Both the position numbers and the translations under genes were made by a program. From Kitasatospora cineracea (GTDB lineage Bacteria > Actinomycetota > Actinomycetes > Streptomycetales > Streptomycetaceae): a stretch of DNA of 64,000 nt. The stretch's first letter is position 1. Every line of letters starts with the position of its first letter. Shown in pieces: positions 30,255-38,725 of the stretch. The DNA lies in contig NZ_RJVJ01000002.1 of the NCBI RefSeq assembly GCF_003751605.1, forward strand, positions 1,615,001 to 1,679,000. The letters run 5' to 3'. The notes under the pieces were generated by a model. It was given only the letters and a program-made list of their open reading frames with translations, ran no database searches and was not told where the DNA came from.

Positions 30255-33029
30255 TTACAGCGTGCTCATGGCGCGCGGTCCCAGATCGGTGCGGACCGGC
30301 AGCGGGGCGATCCGGACCCGGGCGCCGAGCACGGTCAGGCCGTGCGGGGCGACCACGACGGGCTCCAGGTCGACCGCGGCGATCTCGGGCAGGTCGTCGA
30401 CGAGGCGGGAGACCCGCAGCAGCACCTCCTCCAGCGCGCCGGTGTCGACGGCCTCGGCGCCGCGCCAGCCGAACAGCAGCGGGGCGGCCCGGACTTCGCG
30501 GATCAGTTCGGCGACGTCCCGGTCGGTGGCCGGGACCAGCCGGTGGGCGACGTCGCCGAGCAGTTCGGCGGGGGCGCCGGCCAGGCCGAAGGACAGGATG
30601 GTGCCGACGGCGGGGTCGACGGCCGCGCCGATCACGGTGTCCACGCCGCGCGGGGCGAGCCGCTGCACGACCAGTTCGGCCTGCGCGGCGCCGCCGAGCA
30701 GCGCGTCCAGTTCGCGGTGGGCGCGGCGCAGTTCGGCCTCGCTGGTCAGGTCGAGCCGGACGCTGCCCAGGTCGGGCCGGTGCCGCAGGTGCTCGGCGGT
30801 GGCCTTCAGCGCAACGGGGTAACCGAGCGCGGCGGCCGCCTTGACGGCGGCGGCCTCGTCGGGGGCGGGCAGCGTCGGGCTGACCGGGATGCCGTAGTGG
30901 CCGAGCAGTTCGGCGGCCTCGGGGTCGGGCAGGGTGACCCGGGCGCCGCCGGACTGCAGCCGGGCGGCGACCGCCTCCCGGCCGGACAGCGCGCGTTCGA
31001 CCAGGGCGCGGGCGGCGTGCTCGTCGACGCCCTCCAGTTCGGGGACCCGGGCGGTCTCCTCGGCCTCGGCGTTGCGCCGGCGCCACTTCGCGTAGCGGAC
31101 GGCGTCGGCCAGGGCGTGCACGGCGCGCTCGGGCGCCGGGTAGGCGGGCACGCCCCCGGCGCGGAGCCGGGCGACCAGCGCGGGCAGGGCGAGGTGGGCG
31201 AGCAGCAGCGGTTTGCCGAGTTCCCGGCCGCGGACGGCGGCGTCCAGCAGGGCCTGGGCGATCTCGGGGTCGTCCTCGACGAGTTCCGGCGCCGGGCCGG
31301 GGCCGTGCACGCCGATCGGCGGGATGGCGACGGCGATCACCGCGTCGGTGTGCGGGTCGGCGAGCGCGGTGTCCAGGGCGACCCGGAAGTTCTCCCCGGT
31401 GGCGCCGGTGGTCAGGTCGACGGGGGTGCGGGGGCGCAGTCCGGCGCTCAGGCAGGTGTCGTAGGTGAGCAGGCCGAGCGAGTCGGAGTTGCCGACCACG
31501 GCGACCTTGTTGCCGCCCGGCAGCGGCTGCCCGGCGAGCAGTTCGCCGGTGTCGAAGAGCTCGGTGATGGTGTCCACCCGGATCACCCCGGCCTGCTGGA
31601 ACAGGGCGTCCACGGTGCTGTCGCGCAGCCGGGTCGCGGCGGGCTGGACGGCGTGGCCGGGCGGCAGGCTGCCGGTGTGCCGGGCGCCCTTGAGCACCAC
31701 CACGGGCTTGCCGGCGGCCAGCCGGCGGGCGATCCGGGTGAACTTGCGCGGGTTGCCGAAGGACTCGAAGTAGAGCAGCACCACCTCGGTGGCGGCGTCC
31801 TCCTCCCAGTACTGCAGCAGGTCGTTGCCGGAGACGTCGGCGCGGTTGCCGACCGAGGCGAACGAGGAGACGCCCATGCCGCGCCGGTGGGCGGCCTCCA
31901 GCAGGGCCACGCCGATCGCGCCGGACTGGCAGAACACGCCGAACGGCCCGCGGTCGGGCAGCACGGGGGCCAGCGAGGCGTTCAGCCGGTGCTCGGGGTC
32001 GGTGTTGACCAGGCCGAACGCGTTCGGGCCGATCACCCGCATGCCGGCCGCCCGGGCCTGCCGCACCAGGGCCCGCTGCCGGTCCCGCCCGTCCGGGCCG
32101 GTCTCGGCGTACCCGGCGCTCACCACCACCAGGCCCTGCACGCCGTGCGCCCCGCACTCGGCGACCGCACCGGGGACGGCGGGCTCGGGCACCGCGATCA
32201 CCGCGAGGTCGACCGGGCCGGGGACGTCCAGCACCGAGCGGTGCGTCGGCACGCCCTCCAGCAGGGTGCCGGGCTCGGCGCCCCGGTTGACGGCGTACAC
32301 CGGGCCGTCGAAGCCGGAGCGGACGTCGCGCAGCAGCGCCCGGCCGACCGACTGCGGGTTGCGCGAGACGCCGATCACCGCGATCGAACGGGGCGTCAGC
32401 AGGCGCTGCACGGAACGGGCTTCGGCCCGGTGCTCGCGGGCCCGCATCACGGCGAGCGAGGCGGCGGTCGGCTCCAGGTCGAACTCCAGGTGCACCACGC
32501 CGTCGGCGAAGCTGCGCCGCTGGGTGTAGCCGGCGTCGGTGAAGACCTTCACCATCTTGCGGTTCTCCGGCAGCACCTCGGCGGTGAACCGGCGGATGCC
32601 GCGCTCCTGGGCGACCGCCGCGATGTGCTCCAGCAGCGCGGAGGCGATGCCCCGGCCCTGGTGGGCGTCCTGGACCAGGAAGGCGACCTCGGCGTCGGTG
32701 CCGGTGGTGGACGGCATCCCGTCCTTGTCGGTCCGGTCGTAGCGGACGGTGGCGACGAAGCGGTCCCGCACCACCAGTGCCAGGCCGACCCGGTTCACGT
32801 AGTCGTGCCGGGTGAAGCGGCGGACGTCCTTGTCGGACAGGTGCGGGTACGGGGCGAAGAACCGGAAGTACTTCGACTGGTCCGAGACCTGCTCGTAGAA
32901 CTCGACCAGCCGCTCGGCGTCGTCCGCGGTGATCGGGCGGATCCGGGCCGTCCCGCCGTCGCGCAGCAGGACGTCCGCCTCCCAGTGCTGGGGGTACCCG
33001 TTGTCGACCGGTGCGCGCTCGTGCTCCAC
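30255..33029 (-). CDS. GNAT-type protein lysine acetyltransferase fused to an NDP-forming acyl-CoA synthetase-like domain (PatA type)
   Basis: 924 residues. GTG at 33029 (reads VEHERAPVDNG) is chosen; longer readings add only intergenic sequence. Order of domains: N-terminal GNAT (about 25-190, CoA-binding loop DAHQGRGIASALLEHI), CoA-binding Rossmann domain (IAVIGVSRNPQSVG), succinyl-CoA ligase-like domain (FCQSGAIGVALLEAA), and a C-terminal ATP-grasp domain. This N-terminal-GNAT layout matches Streptomyces PatA, which acetylates and inactivates acyl-CoA synthetases. At the place where active ACD enzymes have a phospho-His (SHTGA-type motif) I read PPGHAVQPAATRLRD without a clear equivalent, consistent with a sensory rather than catalytic role. 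Divergent from ptsH. Confidence 0.9.
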   Translation of the reverse strand: MEHERAPVDNGYPQHWEADVLLRDGGTARIRPITADDAERLVEFYEQVSDQSKYFRFFAPYPHLSDKDVRRFTRHDYVNRVGLALVVRDRFVATVRYDRTDKDGMPSTTGTDAEVAFLVQDAHQGRGIASALLEHIAAVAQERGIRRFTAEVLPENRKMVKVFTDAGYTQRRSFADGVVHLEFDLEPTAASLAVMRAREHRAEARSVQRLLTPRSIAVIGVSRNPQSVGRALLRDVRSGFDGPVYAVNRGAEPGTLLEGVPTHRSVLDVPGPVDLAVIAVPEPAVPGAVAECGAHGVQGLVVVSAGYAETGPDGRDRQRALVRQARAAGMRVIGPNAFGLVNTDPEHRLNASLAPVLPDRGPFGVFCQSGAIGVALLEAAHRRGMGVSSFASVGNRADVSGNDLLQYWEEDAATEVVLLYFESFGNPRKFTRIARRLAAGKPVVVLKGARHTGSLPPGHAVQPAATRLRDSTVDALFQQAGVIRVDTITELFDTGELLAGQPLPGGNKVAVVGNSDSLGLLTYDTCLSAGLRPRTPVDLTTGATGENFRVALDTALADPHTDAVIAVAIPPIGVHGPGPAPELVEDDPEIAQALLDAAVRGRELGKPLLLAHLALPALVARLRAGGVPAYPAPERAVHALADAVRYAKWRRRNAEAEETARVPELEGVDEHAARALVERALSGREAVAARLQSGGARVTLPDPEAAELLGHYGIPVSPTLPAPDEAAAVKAAAALGYPVALKATAEHLRHRPDLGSVRLDLTSEAELRRAHRELDALLGGAAQAELVVQRLAPRGVDTVIGAAVDPAVGTILSFGLAGAPAELLGDVAHRLVPATDRDVAELIREVRAAPLLFGWRGAEAVDTGALEEVLLRVSRLVDDLPEIAAVDLEPVVVAPHGLTVLGARVRIAPLPVRTDLGPRAMSTL

Positions 33030-33137
33030 GCCCGCCAGCGTAGTCGTCGGCGAGCCTGATGGCGCCCGGCCTGCCGGGCACGGCACGCTGGGCCTGCCGC
33101 CCCGCGCCACCGAGCCCGCAGTGCGACGGCGTGCAAC

Positions 33138-33153
33138 ACTGGTCTAGACAACC
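33138..33153 (+). promoter_or_regulatory. DasR operator (dre) upstream of ptsH
   Basis: ACTGGTCTAGACAACC matches the DasR consensus ACTGGTCTAGACCACT at 14 of 16 positions. DasR represses PTS genes including ptsH in S. coelicolor until glucosamine phosphates accumulate. The site lies 36 bases before the ptsH start and also within reach of the divergent patA promoter. Confidence 0.85.
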
Positions 33154-33170
33154 CTGCACCACCCTGCACC
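33151..33170 (+). repeat. two tandem 10-bp repeats in the ptsH leader
   Basis: ACCCTGCACC occurs twice in direct succession (33151-33160, 33161-33170), overlapping the right edge of the DasR site and ending shortly before the GAAAGG ribosome site of ptsH. Confidence 0.9.
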
Positions 33171-33188
33171 ACGTGAAAGGCACCTCTC

Positions 33189-33467
33189 ATGGCTGAGCGC
33201 CGCGTCACCATCGGTTGGGCCGAGGGCCTGCACGCCCGTCCCGCCTCCATCTTCGTCAAGGCCGTCACCTCCACCGGGGTCCCGATGACCATCGCCAAGG
33301 AGGGCGGCAGCCCCGTCAACGCCGGCTCCATGCTCGGCCTGCTCGCCCTCGGCGCGGCCGGCGGCGACACCGTCGTGCTGGCCGCCGACGCGGACGGCGC
33401 CGACGCCGCCCTCGACCGCGTCGCCAAGCTGGTCCAGGAGGGCCTGGACGAGCTGCCCGCCGCGTAG
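33189..33467 (+). CDS. ptsH: HPr phosphocarrier protein of the PTS
   Basis: 92 residues. The phosphorylated His15 is in EGLHARPAS and the regulatory-Ser region reads NAGSMLGLLALG. HPr passes phosphate from enzyme I to EIIA components in sugar uptake (GlcNAc and fructose in Streptomyces). ATG at 33189 follows GTGAAAGGCACC. It is preceded by a DasR operator and followed by a 19-bp stem terminator, so it is a single-gene unit. Confidence 0.97.
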   Translation: MAERRVTIGWAEGLHARPASIFVKAVTSTGVPMTIAKEGGSPVNAGSMLGLLALGAAGGDTVVLAADADGADAALDRVAKLVQEGLDELPAA

Positions 33468-33480
33468 CCGCCCCGTCCGG

Positions 33481-33539
33481 GGCCCGGGGGGCCGCGCGGA
33501 CCACGCCCCCGCCCCGGGGCCCGCGCGGTCCCCCGGGCC
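33481..33539 (+). terminator. ptsH terminator
   Basis: A 19-bp inverted repeat (33481-33499 with 33521-33539) with a single G-T wobble and a 21-base loop, starting 14 bases after the ptsH stop. The remaining 255 bases up to 33794 hold no gene I can support. Confidence 0.75.
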
Positions 33540-33794
33540 TCCCCCGTCGGCGGCCGCGCGCCGCGGACTCCCGGGCTCGCGGGACTTCCCCGCTACGGCC
33601 GCCCGGCGACCGGCCGTCGGCAGCGGTACCCGCGAAGCAGACGGCGCGAGCAGCCCGCCGCCCCCTCGGCGAGCGACCGACGCCCCGCCTTGCGCCTCAT
33701 GGCGGCCGCCGCAGCAGCAGCAGGGGGGCGGCCGGGCGCAGCTCCCTCCCGGCATCGGCCGGAGCGCGCCCGTCGGCCCCGGCCGGTCCCCCGC

Positions 33795-35063
33795 TCAATG
33801 CCCGGCGAGCGCCCACCCCTGCGCCTCGCGGCGGGCCGCCGGCAGCAGCAGGGGGACCGCCAGGAGCAGCGCCGCCCCGACGAAGTAGGGCGCCCGGACG
33901 CCCCAGGCGTGGGCGAGCAGACCGGCCAGGGCCGCGCCCACCGCGCCCGAGGCGTCGAAGACGAGCTGGTGGGCCATGGTGACCCGGCCCAGCAGGTGGG
34001 TCGGGACCTGGGCCTGGCGGAGCGTCAACCCGCCGACGTACCAGGCGAATTCGGCGACTCCGTAGGCCGCGACGGCCAGTGCGGCGACCGCGGGGGTGGG
34101 GGCGAGGGCCAGCAGCAGGGCGCAGGCCGCCGAGCCGAGGGCGCCGGCGGTCAGGGTGGGGCGCACGCCCCAGTGCTGGAGCAGGCGGGGGGTGAGCACG
34201 CTGCCGAGCAGCCCGCCGACGGCGAACGCGGCGACCAGCAGGGCGAATCCGGTCGGGCCGAGGTGCTGGGCGCGGCTCGCGTAGAGGACCAGGACGGCGA
34301 TCAGCCCGGAGGAGACCCCGCCGGTGAGGCCGCGGGCGAGGCAGAGCCGGAACAGGACGGGGCGGCCGCGCAGCCAGCGCAGCGCTTCGGCGACCTGCCG
34401 CCGCAGCGCGGGCCGCTCGGCGGGCGCTCCGGCCGCTCCGGCCGCTCCGGCCGCTCCGGCGTGCGGCCCGGCCCCACCGGGCGGTTCGGCCCGGCCGGGC
34501 CGGAAGTCCCCCTGCAGCAGCAGGACGAGCCCGGCCGCGCAGGCGAAGCTGAGGGTGTCGACGGCGAACGGGAGGGCCGCGGCCAGGCCGAACAGCACCG
34601 CGCCGAGCGGGGTGCCCAGCAGGGTGTCGGTGACCAGGGCGCCGGCCTGCAGCCGGGAGTTGGCGCGGGCCCGGTCGGCGGGCGGCACCAGGGCGGGGAC
34701 CATGCCGGACCAGCCGGCGCTGTAGAGGACGCCACCGGTGCCGAGCAGCAGCGCGGCCAGTACCAGCCAGCCGATCCGGGCGGCGTGCGCGGCGACCGCG
34801 GCGGCGAGCACGCCGACCACCAGGGTGCGGGCGGCGTCCGCCCAGAAGAGCATCCGGCGGCGGTCGAGGCGGTCGGCCCAGGCTCCGGCGGGGAGGGCGA
34901 ACAGCAGCGAGGACAGTTGGCCGGCCAGTGCGACCAGGGCGATCATCCGTGCGTCGCCGGTGAGTTCGGCGGCGAGCAGCGGGAGGGCGACGAAGCGCAT
35001 GCCGTCGCCGAGGCTGGATATGGTGACGGACGCCCAGAGGGTGGGAAAGCCGCGTAAGAACAT
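33795..35063 (-). CDS. MFS transporter, probable drug or metabolite exporter
   Basis: 422 residues, 12 hydrophobic segments in two halves, with a motif A-like loop AWADRLDRRR after TM2. A low-complexity hinge (AGAAGAAGAAG around residues 201-213) sits between the halves. It resembles enterobactin-exporter-like MFS proteins. ATG at 35063 lies inside a palindrome and has no ribosome site, but a TATTCT -10 lies 5 bases upstream, so a leaderless transcript is likely. It is divergent from a TetR gene that probably represses it. Confidence 0.85.
   Translation of the reverse strand: MFLRGFPTLWASVTISSLGDGMRFVALPLLAAELTGDARMIALVALAGQLSSLLFALPAGAWADRLDRRRMLFWADAARTLVVGVLAAAVAAHAARIGWLVLAALLLGTGGVLYSAGWSGMVPALVPPADRARANSRLQAGALVTDTLLGTPLGAVLFGLAAALPFAVDTLSFACAAGLVLLLQGDFRPGRAEPPGGAGPHAGAAGAAGAAGAPAERPALRRQVAEALRWLRGRPVLFRLCLARGLTGGVSSGLIAVLVLYASRAQHLGPTGFALLVAAFAVGGLLGSVLTPRLLQHWGVRPTLTAGALGSAACALLLALAPTPAVAALAVAAYGVAEFAWYVGGLTLRQAQVPTHLLGRVTMAHQLVFDASGAVGAALAGLLAHAWGVRAPYFVGAALLLAVPLLLPAARREAQGWALAGH
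34426..34460 (-). repeat. 9-bp tandem repeat inside the MFS gene
   Basis: GCTCCGGCC repeated about four times in frame, encoding the Ala/Gly hinge between the two transporter halves. Such a repeat can change length by slippage without breaking the frame. Confidence 0.85.
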
Positions 35064-35088
35064 GAACGAGAATATCGTTCATGTTCTT
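35056..35088. promoter_or_regulatory. perfect palindromic operator overlapping both divergent starts
   Basis: 14-bp arms (AAGAACATGAACGA and its complement) around GAATA. Each arm supplies an ATG: the MFS start (35063) on the minus strand and an ATG at 35081 on the plus strand. The centre supplies -10-like TATTCT (minus, 35074-35069) and GAGAAT (plus, 35068-35073). Binding of the TetR product here would block both promoters. Confidence 0.8.
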
Positions 35089-35143
35089 GTGGCGCGTCAA
35101 GGACCCTGCCCGCCCGGCGCCGTACGAGGAGAGTGAGCCAGCC

Positions 35144-35776
35144 GTGTCCCCCCTGGTCCGCGAGCCGCAGCAGCAGCGCAGCCGCGAGAAGTTCGCCCGC
35201 ATCCTGGCCACCACGGCCCGGCTGCTGGAGACCGTGCCGTTCGAGCAGCTCAGCACCAAGCAGATCGCGGCCGAGGCCGGGATGTCGGTCGGGGCGCTGT
35301 ACCGGTTCTTCCCGGACAAGGAGGCGGTGCTGGAGACGCTGGAGCACAGCTGGATGGAGGGCGACCTGCGGCTGCTGGAGGCCGCCACCGCCCCGGAGGC
35401 GGTGGCCGCCTGCGGGTCGTCCTCCGAGCGCTTCCTGGCCGGGGTGGTCGAGGCTTACGCGAACCGGCTGCGGGCGCTGCCCGGCTACCGGCAGTCGTGG
35501 TTCCACAGCCCGAAGATCCCCTCGCTGGTGGACCCGAGCGACGAGGTGGACGCGCTGATCGCCGCCCGGGTGCACCAGGTGCTGGTGGCCTCGTTCGGCC
35601 TCGCCGACACCGCCGGGACCCGCCGCCGGGCGGGCCTGGCGGTGACCGTGGGCATCCACCTGCTCAGCGCGGCGTTCCGCGAGGACCCGGACGGCGATCC
35701 GGAAGTCCTCGCGGACGCGGCACTGATGATGGACCGGTACTTCTTCGCCCCGGAACGCGATCCACAGGGGAGTTGA
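35144..35776 (+). CDS. TetR-family transcriptional regulator
   Basis: 210 residues from GTG at 35144 (reads VSPLVREPQQQ), with GAGGAG 10 bases upstream. The N-terminal HTH is clear: LETVPFEQLSTKQIAAEAG then MSVGALYRFFPDKEAVLE. A helical ligand-binding domain follows, ending in a DRYFF segment. Alternatively translation starts leaderlessly at ATG 35081, adding 21 residues; the symmetry of the palindrome makes this possible. Probable local repressor of the divergent MFS exporter and of itself. Confidence 0.9.
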   Translation: MSPLVREPQQQRSREKFARILATTARLLETVPFEQLSTKQIAAEAGMSVGALYRFFPDKEAVLETLEHSWMEGDLRLLEAATAPEAVAACGSSSERFLAGVVEAYANRLRALPGYRQSWFHSPKIPSLVDPSDEVDALIAARVHQVLVASFGLADTAGTRRRAGLAVTVGIHLLSAAFREDPDGDPEVLADAALMMDRYFFAPERDPQGS

Positions 35777-35783
35777 CGGGGCG

Positions 35784-36977
35784 TCAGCCCTTGACGCAGA
35801 TCACCTGCTTGAGGTGCGCCACCACCTCGACCAAGTCCCGCTGCTGCTCGATCACCTTCTCGATCGACTTGTACGCGCCGGGGATCTCGTCGACCACGCC
35901 GGAGTCCTTGCGGCACTCGACGCCCGCCGTCTGCGCGACCAGGTCCGCCGTGGTGAAGCGCTTCTTGGCGGCGTTCCGGCTCATCTTCCGGCCGGCGCCG
36001 TGCGAGGCCGAGTTGAACGAGGCGGCGTTCCCCAGGCCCTTCACGATGTACGAGCCGGTGCCCATCGAGCCCGGGATGATCCCGTACTCGCCGGAGCCGG
36101 CCCGGATCGCGCCCTTGCGGGTGACCAGCAGGTCGACGCCGTCGTAGCGCTCCTCGGCCACGTAGTTGTGGTGGCAGGAGATCATCTCGCCGAACGTCGG
36201 CTCGGCCTTGGGCAGTTCGCGGCGGACCGCGCCCTGGAACAGGGCCATCATCAGCGCCCGGTTGTGCTTGGCGTACTCCTGCGCCCAGAAGAGGTCCGAC
36301 CGGTAGGCGGCCATCTGCGGGGTGTCGGCGATGAAGACCGCGAGGTCCCGGTCGATCAGGCCCTGGTTGTGCGGCAGCGCCTGGGCGATCGACATGTGGT
36401 GCTCGGCGAGTTCCTTGCCGATGTTGCGCGACCCGGAGTGCAGCATCAGCCAGACCGCGCCGTCATCGTCCAGGCAGAGCTCGATGAAGTGGTTCCCGCC
36501 GCCGAGGGTGGCCATCTGCTGGGCGGCCCGCTCGCGCCGCCAGCGCACCTCGGGGGCGATGCCGTCGAAGCGCTGCCAGAAGTCGGCCCAGCCGGCGGTG
36601 GACCGCCCGTGCAGCTTGCCCGGGTCGACCGGGTCCCCGTGCAGGCCGCGGCCGACCGGGATGGCCTGCTCGATCCGGTGCCGCAGGTGCGACAGGTCGT
36701 CGGGGAGGTCCTTCGCGGTCAGCGAGGACTTCACGGCCGTCATCCCGCAGCCGATGTCGACGCCGACCGCGGCCGGGCAGACCGCGCCCTTCATCGCGAT
36801 GACGGAGCCGACCGTCGCCCCCTTGCCCAGGTGGACGTCCGGCATCACGGCGAGGCCGTGCAGCCAGGGCAGCGTGCTGATGTTGCGCAGCTGCTCCATG
36901 GCCTGGCCCTCGACGGTGGCCGGGTCGGTCCACATCCGGATCGGGACGCGGACGCCGGGTACCTCGGTGTACGACAT
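35784..36977 (-). CDS. rtcB: RNA-splicing ligase RtcB
   Basis: 397 residues. It joins 2',3'-cyclic phosphate or 3'-phosphate RNA ends to 5'-OH ends with GTP and Mn. Active-site residues are all visible: Asp74 and Cys77 in VGVDIGCGM, Asn162-His163 in GGGNHF, His180 in MLHSGSRN, HHNYV at 269-273, and His326 of SHGAGR, the GMP acceptor. ATG at 36977 has AGGAGG about 10 bases upstream. No Archease gene is adjacent. Possible roles are RNA repair or stress response; upstream is a 359-base region with a small ORF. Confidence 0.96.
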   Translation of the reverse strand: MSYTEVPGVRVPIRMWTDPATVEGQAMEQLRNISTLPWLHGLAVMPDVHLGKGATVGSVIAMKGAVCPAAVGVDIGCGMTAVKSSLTAKDLPDDLSHLRHRIEQAIPVGRGLHGDPVDPGKLHGRSTAGWADFWQRFDGIAPEVRWRRERAAQQMATLGGGNHFIELCLDDDGAVWLMLHSGSRNIGKELAEHHMSIAQALPHNQGLIDRDLAVFIADTPQMAAYRSDLFWAQEYAKHNRALMMALFQGAVRRELPKAEPTFGEMISCHHNYVAEERYDGVDLLVTRKGAIRAGSGEYGIIPGSMGTGSYIVKGLGNAASFNSASHGAGRKMSRNAAKKRFTTADLVAQTAGVECRKDSGVVDEIPGAYKSIEKVIEQQRDLVEVVAHLKQVICVKG

Positions 36978-37287
36978 GGGGGTTCGACCTCCTGGGTCGG
37001 ACGGGTTCGTGGTGCCGCACGGAAGGGCCCGGTGCGGCGGCGGGGAAGATCGGGGGCGGCCCGGTGCTTCGGGGCCGCGGGCAGCGGACGGGCGCTGCGC
37101 GGGGAACTGCTCAGGCGGTGCGGAGGGAGCAACGGAAGGGCAGCCTCGGGGAGCGTCGTCGTGGCTCGACCCGCATGGTGACCGCCTCCTTCCGCACTGT
37201 GTCCGACCGCGCGGCTGTCGCCCGGTCGGGGATATCTACCCACGTCGCGCCGACGGCGCGCAAGGCATTAAAGACGGGCGGAAACGC
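36978..37287 (-). other. intergenic region upstream of rtcB
   Basis: About 310 bases without a standard gene. Apart from the small ORF at 37111-37176 and the rtcB ribosome site I see no clear promoter or tRNA. It must contain the rtcB promoter. Confidence 0.4.
37111..37176 (-). CDS. possible 21-codon leader ORF upstream of rtcB
   Basis: ATG at 37176 is preceded by GGAAGGAGGCGGTCACC, a very strong ribosome site. The ORF encodes MRVEPRRRSPRLPFRCSLR plus two residues and stops at TGA 37111, about 134 bases before rtcB. Strongly basic. No other gene fits between the peptidase terminator and rtcB. It could be a regulatory leader or spurious; I have no homology for it. Confidence 0.35.
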   Translation of the reverse strand: MRVEPRRRSPRLPFRCSLRTA

Positions 37288-37325
37288 CGGGGGTCCGGCG
37301 GGGCTGACGCCCCGTCGGACCCCCG
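37288..37325 (-). terminator. terminator of the M16 peptidase operon
   Basis: 17-bp stem with one G-T wobble (CGGGGGTCCGGCGGGGC with its partner) and a TGAC loop, directly after the stop of the second peptidase gene. Confidence 0.85.
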
Positions 37326-37336
37326 TGCGCGGACGG

Positions 37337-38725
37337 CTAGTTCGCGAGGACCGTGACGTCCCCGATGCCGAGCGCCTTGACCGGTTCGGCGATCACCGAG
37401 GCGTCGCCGACCAGCACGGTGACCAGCCGGTCCGGCGGGAACGCGGCGACCACGGCGCGGGTGGCGGCCGCGGTGTCCAGCTCGGCCAGCTTCCGGTAGA
37501 AGTCCGCCTGGTAGGTGTCCGGCAGGTACTGCTCGACCTGGTCGGCCAGGGTCGCGGCGACCGAGCCGGCCGTCTCGAACTTCAGCGGGGCGACGCCGAC
37601 CAGGAACTGCACGGCCTCCTCCCGCTCGGCGTCGGTCAGGCCCTCGGCGGCCAGCGTCCGCAGGATGGTCCAGGTGTCCTGCAGCGCGGGCGCGGTGGAT
37701 TCGGTGTCCACCGAGCCGCTGATCGCCAGCAGCCCGCGGCCGGTGCCGTCGGCGGACGAGCGCAGCGCCTGGGCGAACGCCCGCACGCCGTAGGTGTAGC
37801 CCTTCTCCTCGCGCAGCACGCGGTCCAGCCGGGAGGTGAGGGTGCCGCCGAGGCAGTAGGTGCCGAGCACCTGCGCGGCCCACACCGGGTCGTGCCGGTC
37901 CGGGCCGATCCGGCCGATCAGCAGCTGGGTCTGGACCGAGCCGGGCCGGTCGACGATGACCACCCGCCCGGTGTCGTCGCCCGCCACCGGGCCGTGCACG
38001 GCCGGCTCCCGGGTCTCCGCGGTCCACCGGCCCAGGGTGGACTCCAGCAGCCCGGCCAGCTCGACGCCGGTGAGGTCGCCGACCACCACGGCGGTGGCGG
38101 TGGACGGGCGCAGGTGGGCGTCGTAGAACGCCTTGACCGCGTCCCGGTCGATCCGCTTGACGGTGTCGGCGCTGCCGGAGCGCGGCCGGGACAGCCGGTC
38201 GGCGGCCGGGAACAGCTCGGCGTACAGCGCCTTGGCGGCGCGCCGGGCCGGGTTGGCCTGCTCGTGGACGATCTCGTCGAGGCGGTTGGCGACCAGCCGC
38301 TCGATCTCGTCGGCGGGCAGCGCGGGGGCGCGCAGCGCGTCGCCGAGCAGGGTCAGGCCGCGCTCCAGCCGGGAGGCCGGGACCTCCAGCGAGACCCGGA
38401 TCGCCGGGTGGTCGGCGTGGGCGTCCAGGGTGGCGCCGGCCCGCTCCAGCTCGCCCGCGAACTCCTCGGCGCTGAGCGTGTCGGTGCCCTCGGACAGCGC
38501 CCGGGACAGGATCGAGGCGACGCCGTCCAGGCCCTCCGGCTCGGCGGCCAGCGGCGCGTCCAGCACCACGTCGACGGCGACCAGCTGCTGGCCGGGGCGG
38601 TGCGAGTGCAGCACCGTCAGCCCGTTGGCCAGGGTGAGCCGCTCGGGCGCCGGGAACGCCCACGGGGTGGGGGTGCCGGGCTGCGGCTGCGGGTGGAACT
38701 CCATCGCGGGGGTGTAGTCGCTCAC
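37337..38725 (-). CDS. M16 family peptidase-like protein lacking the zinc motif
   Basis: 462 residues (GTG at 38725, reads VSDYTPAMEF). It has the M16 fold features (for example LANGLTVL, REEKGYTYGVRAFAQ, the R/Y pair of the C-terminal domain) but no HxxEH motif at the expected place: the helix after LVAVDVVLDAP reads GLDGVASILSRAL. It is therefore the non-catalytic partner of a heterodimer, as in mitochondrial processing peptidase alpha. The GTG overlaps the TGA of the catalytic partner (GTGA), so the two are made in equal amounts. Confidence 0.9.
   Translation of the reverse strand: MSDYTPAMEFHPQPQPGTPTPWAFPAPERLTLANGLTVLHSHRPGQQLVAVDVVLDAPLAAEPEGLDGVASILSRALSEGTDTLSAEEFAGELERAGATLDAHADHPAIRVSLEVPASRLERGLTLLGDALRAPALPADEIERLVANRLDEIVHEQANPARRAAKALYAELFPAADRLSRPRSGSADTVKRIDRDAVKAFYDAHLRPSTATAVVVGDLTGVELAGLLESTLGRWTAETREPAVHGPVAGDDTGRVVIVDRPGSVQTQLLIGRIGPDRHDPVWAAQVLGTYCLGGTLTSRLDRVLREEKGYTYGVRAFAQALRSSADGTGRGLLAISGSVDTESTAPALQDTWTILRTLAAEGLTDAEREEAVQFLVGVAPLKFETAGSVAATLADQVEQYLPDTYQADFYRKLAELDTAAATRAVVAAFPPDRLVTVLVGDASVIAEPVKALGIGDVTVLAN

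Noticed and set aside
28396..33183. A continuous 1595-codon minus-strand frame spanning several genes
   Set aside because: It is the phosphodiesterase frame extended upstream through DUF5998 and patA in the wrong frame; the part before 29550 has no domain character, and separate genes with ribosome sites explain it.
36977..37010. GGGTTCGA as a tRNA T-loop near rtcB
   Set aside because: The flanks do not form acceptor, D or anticodon stems; the sequence is explained by the rtcB ribosome site region.
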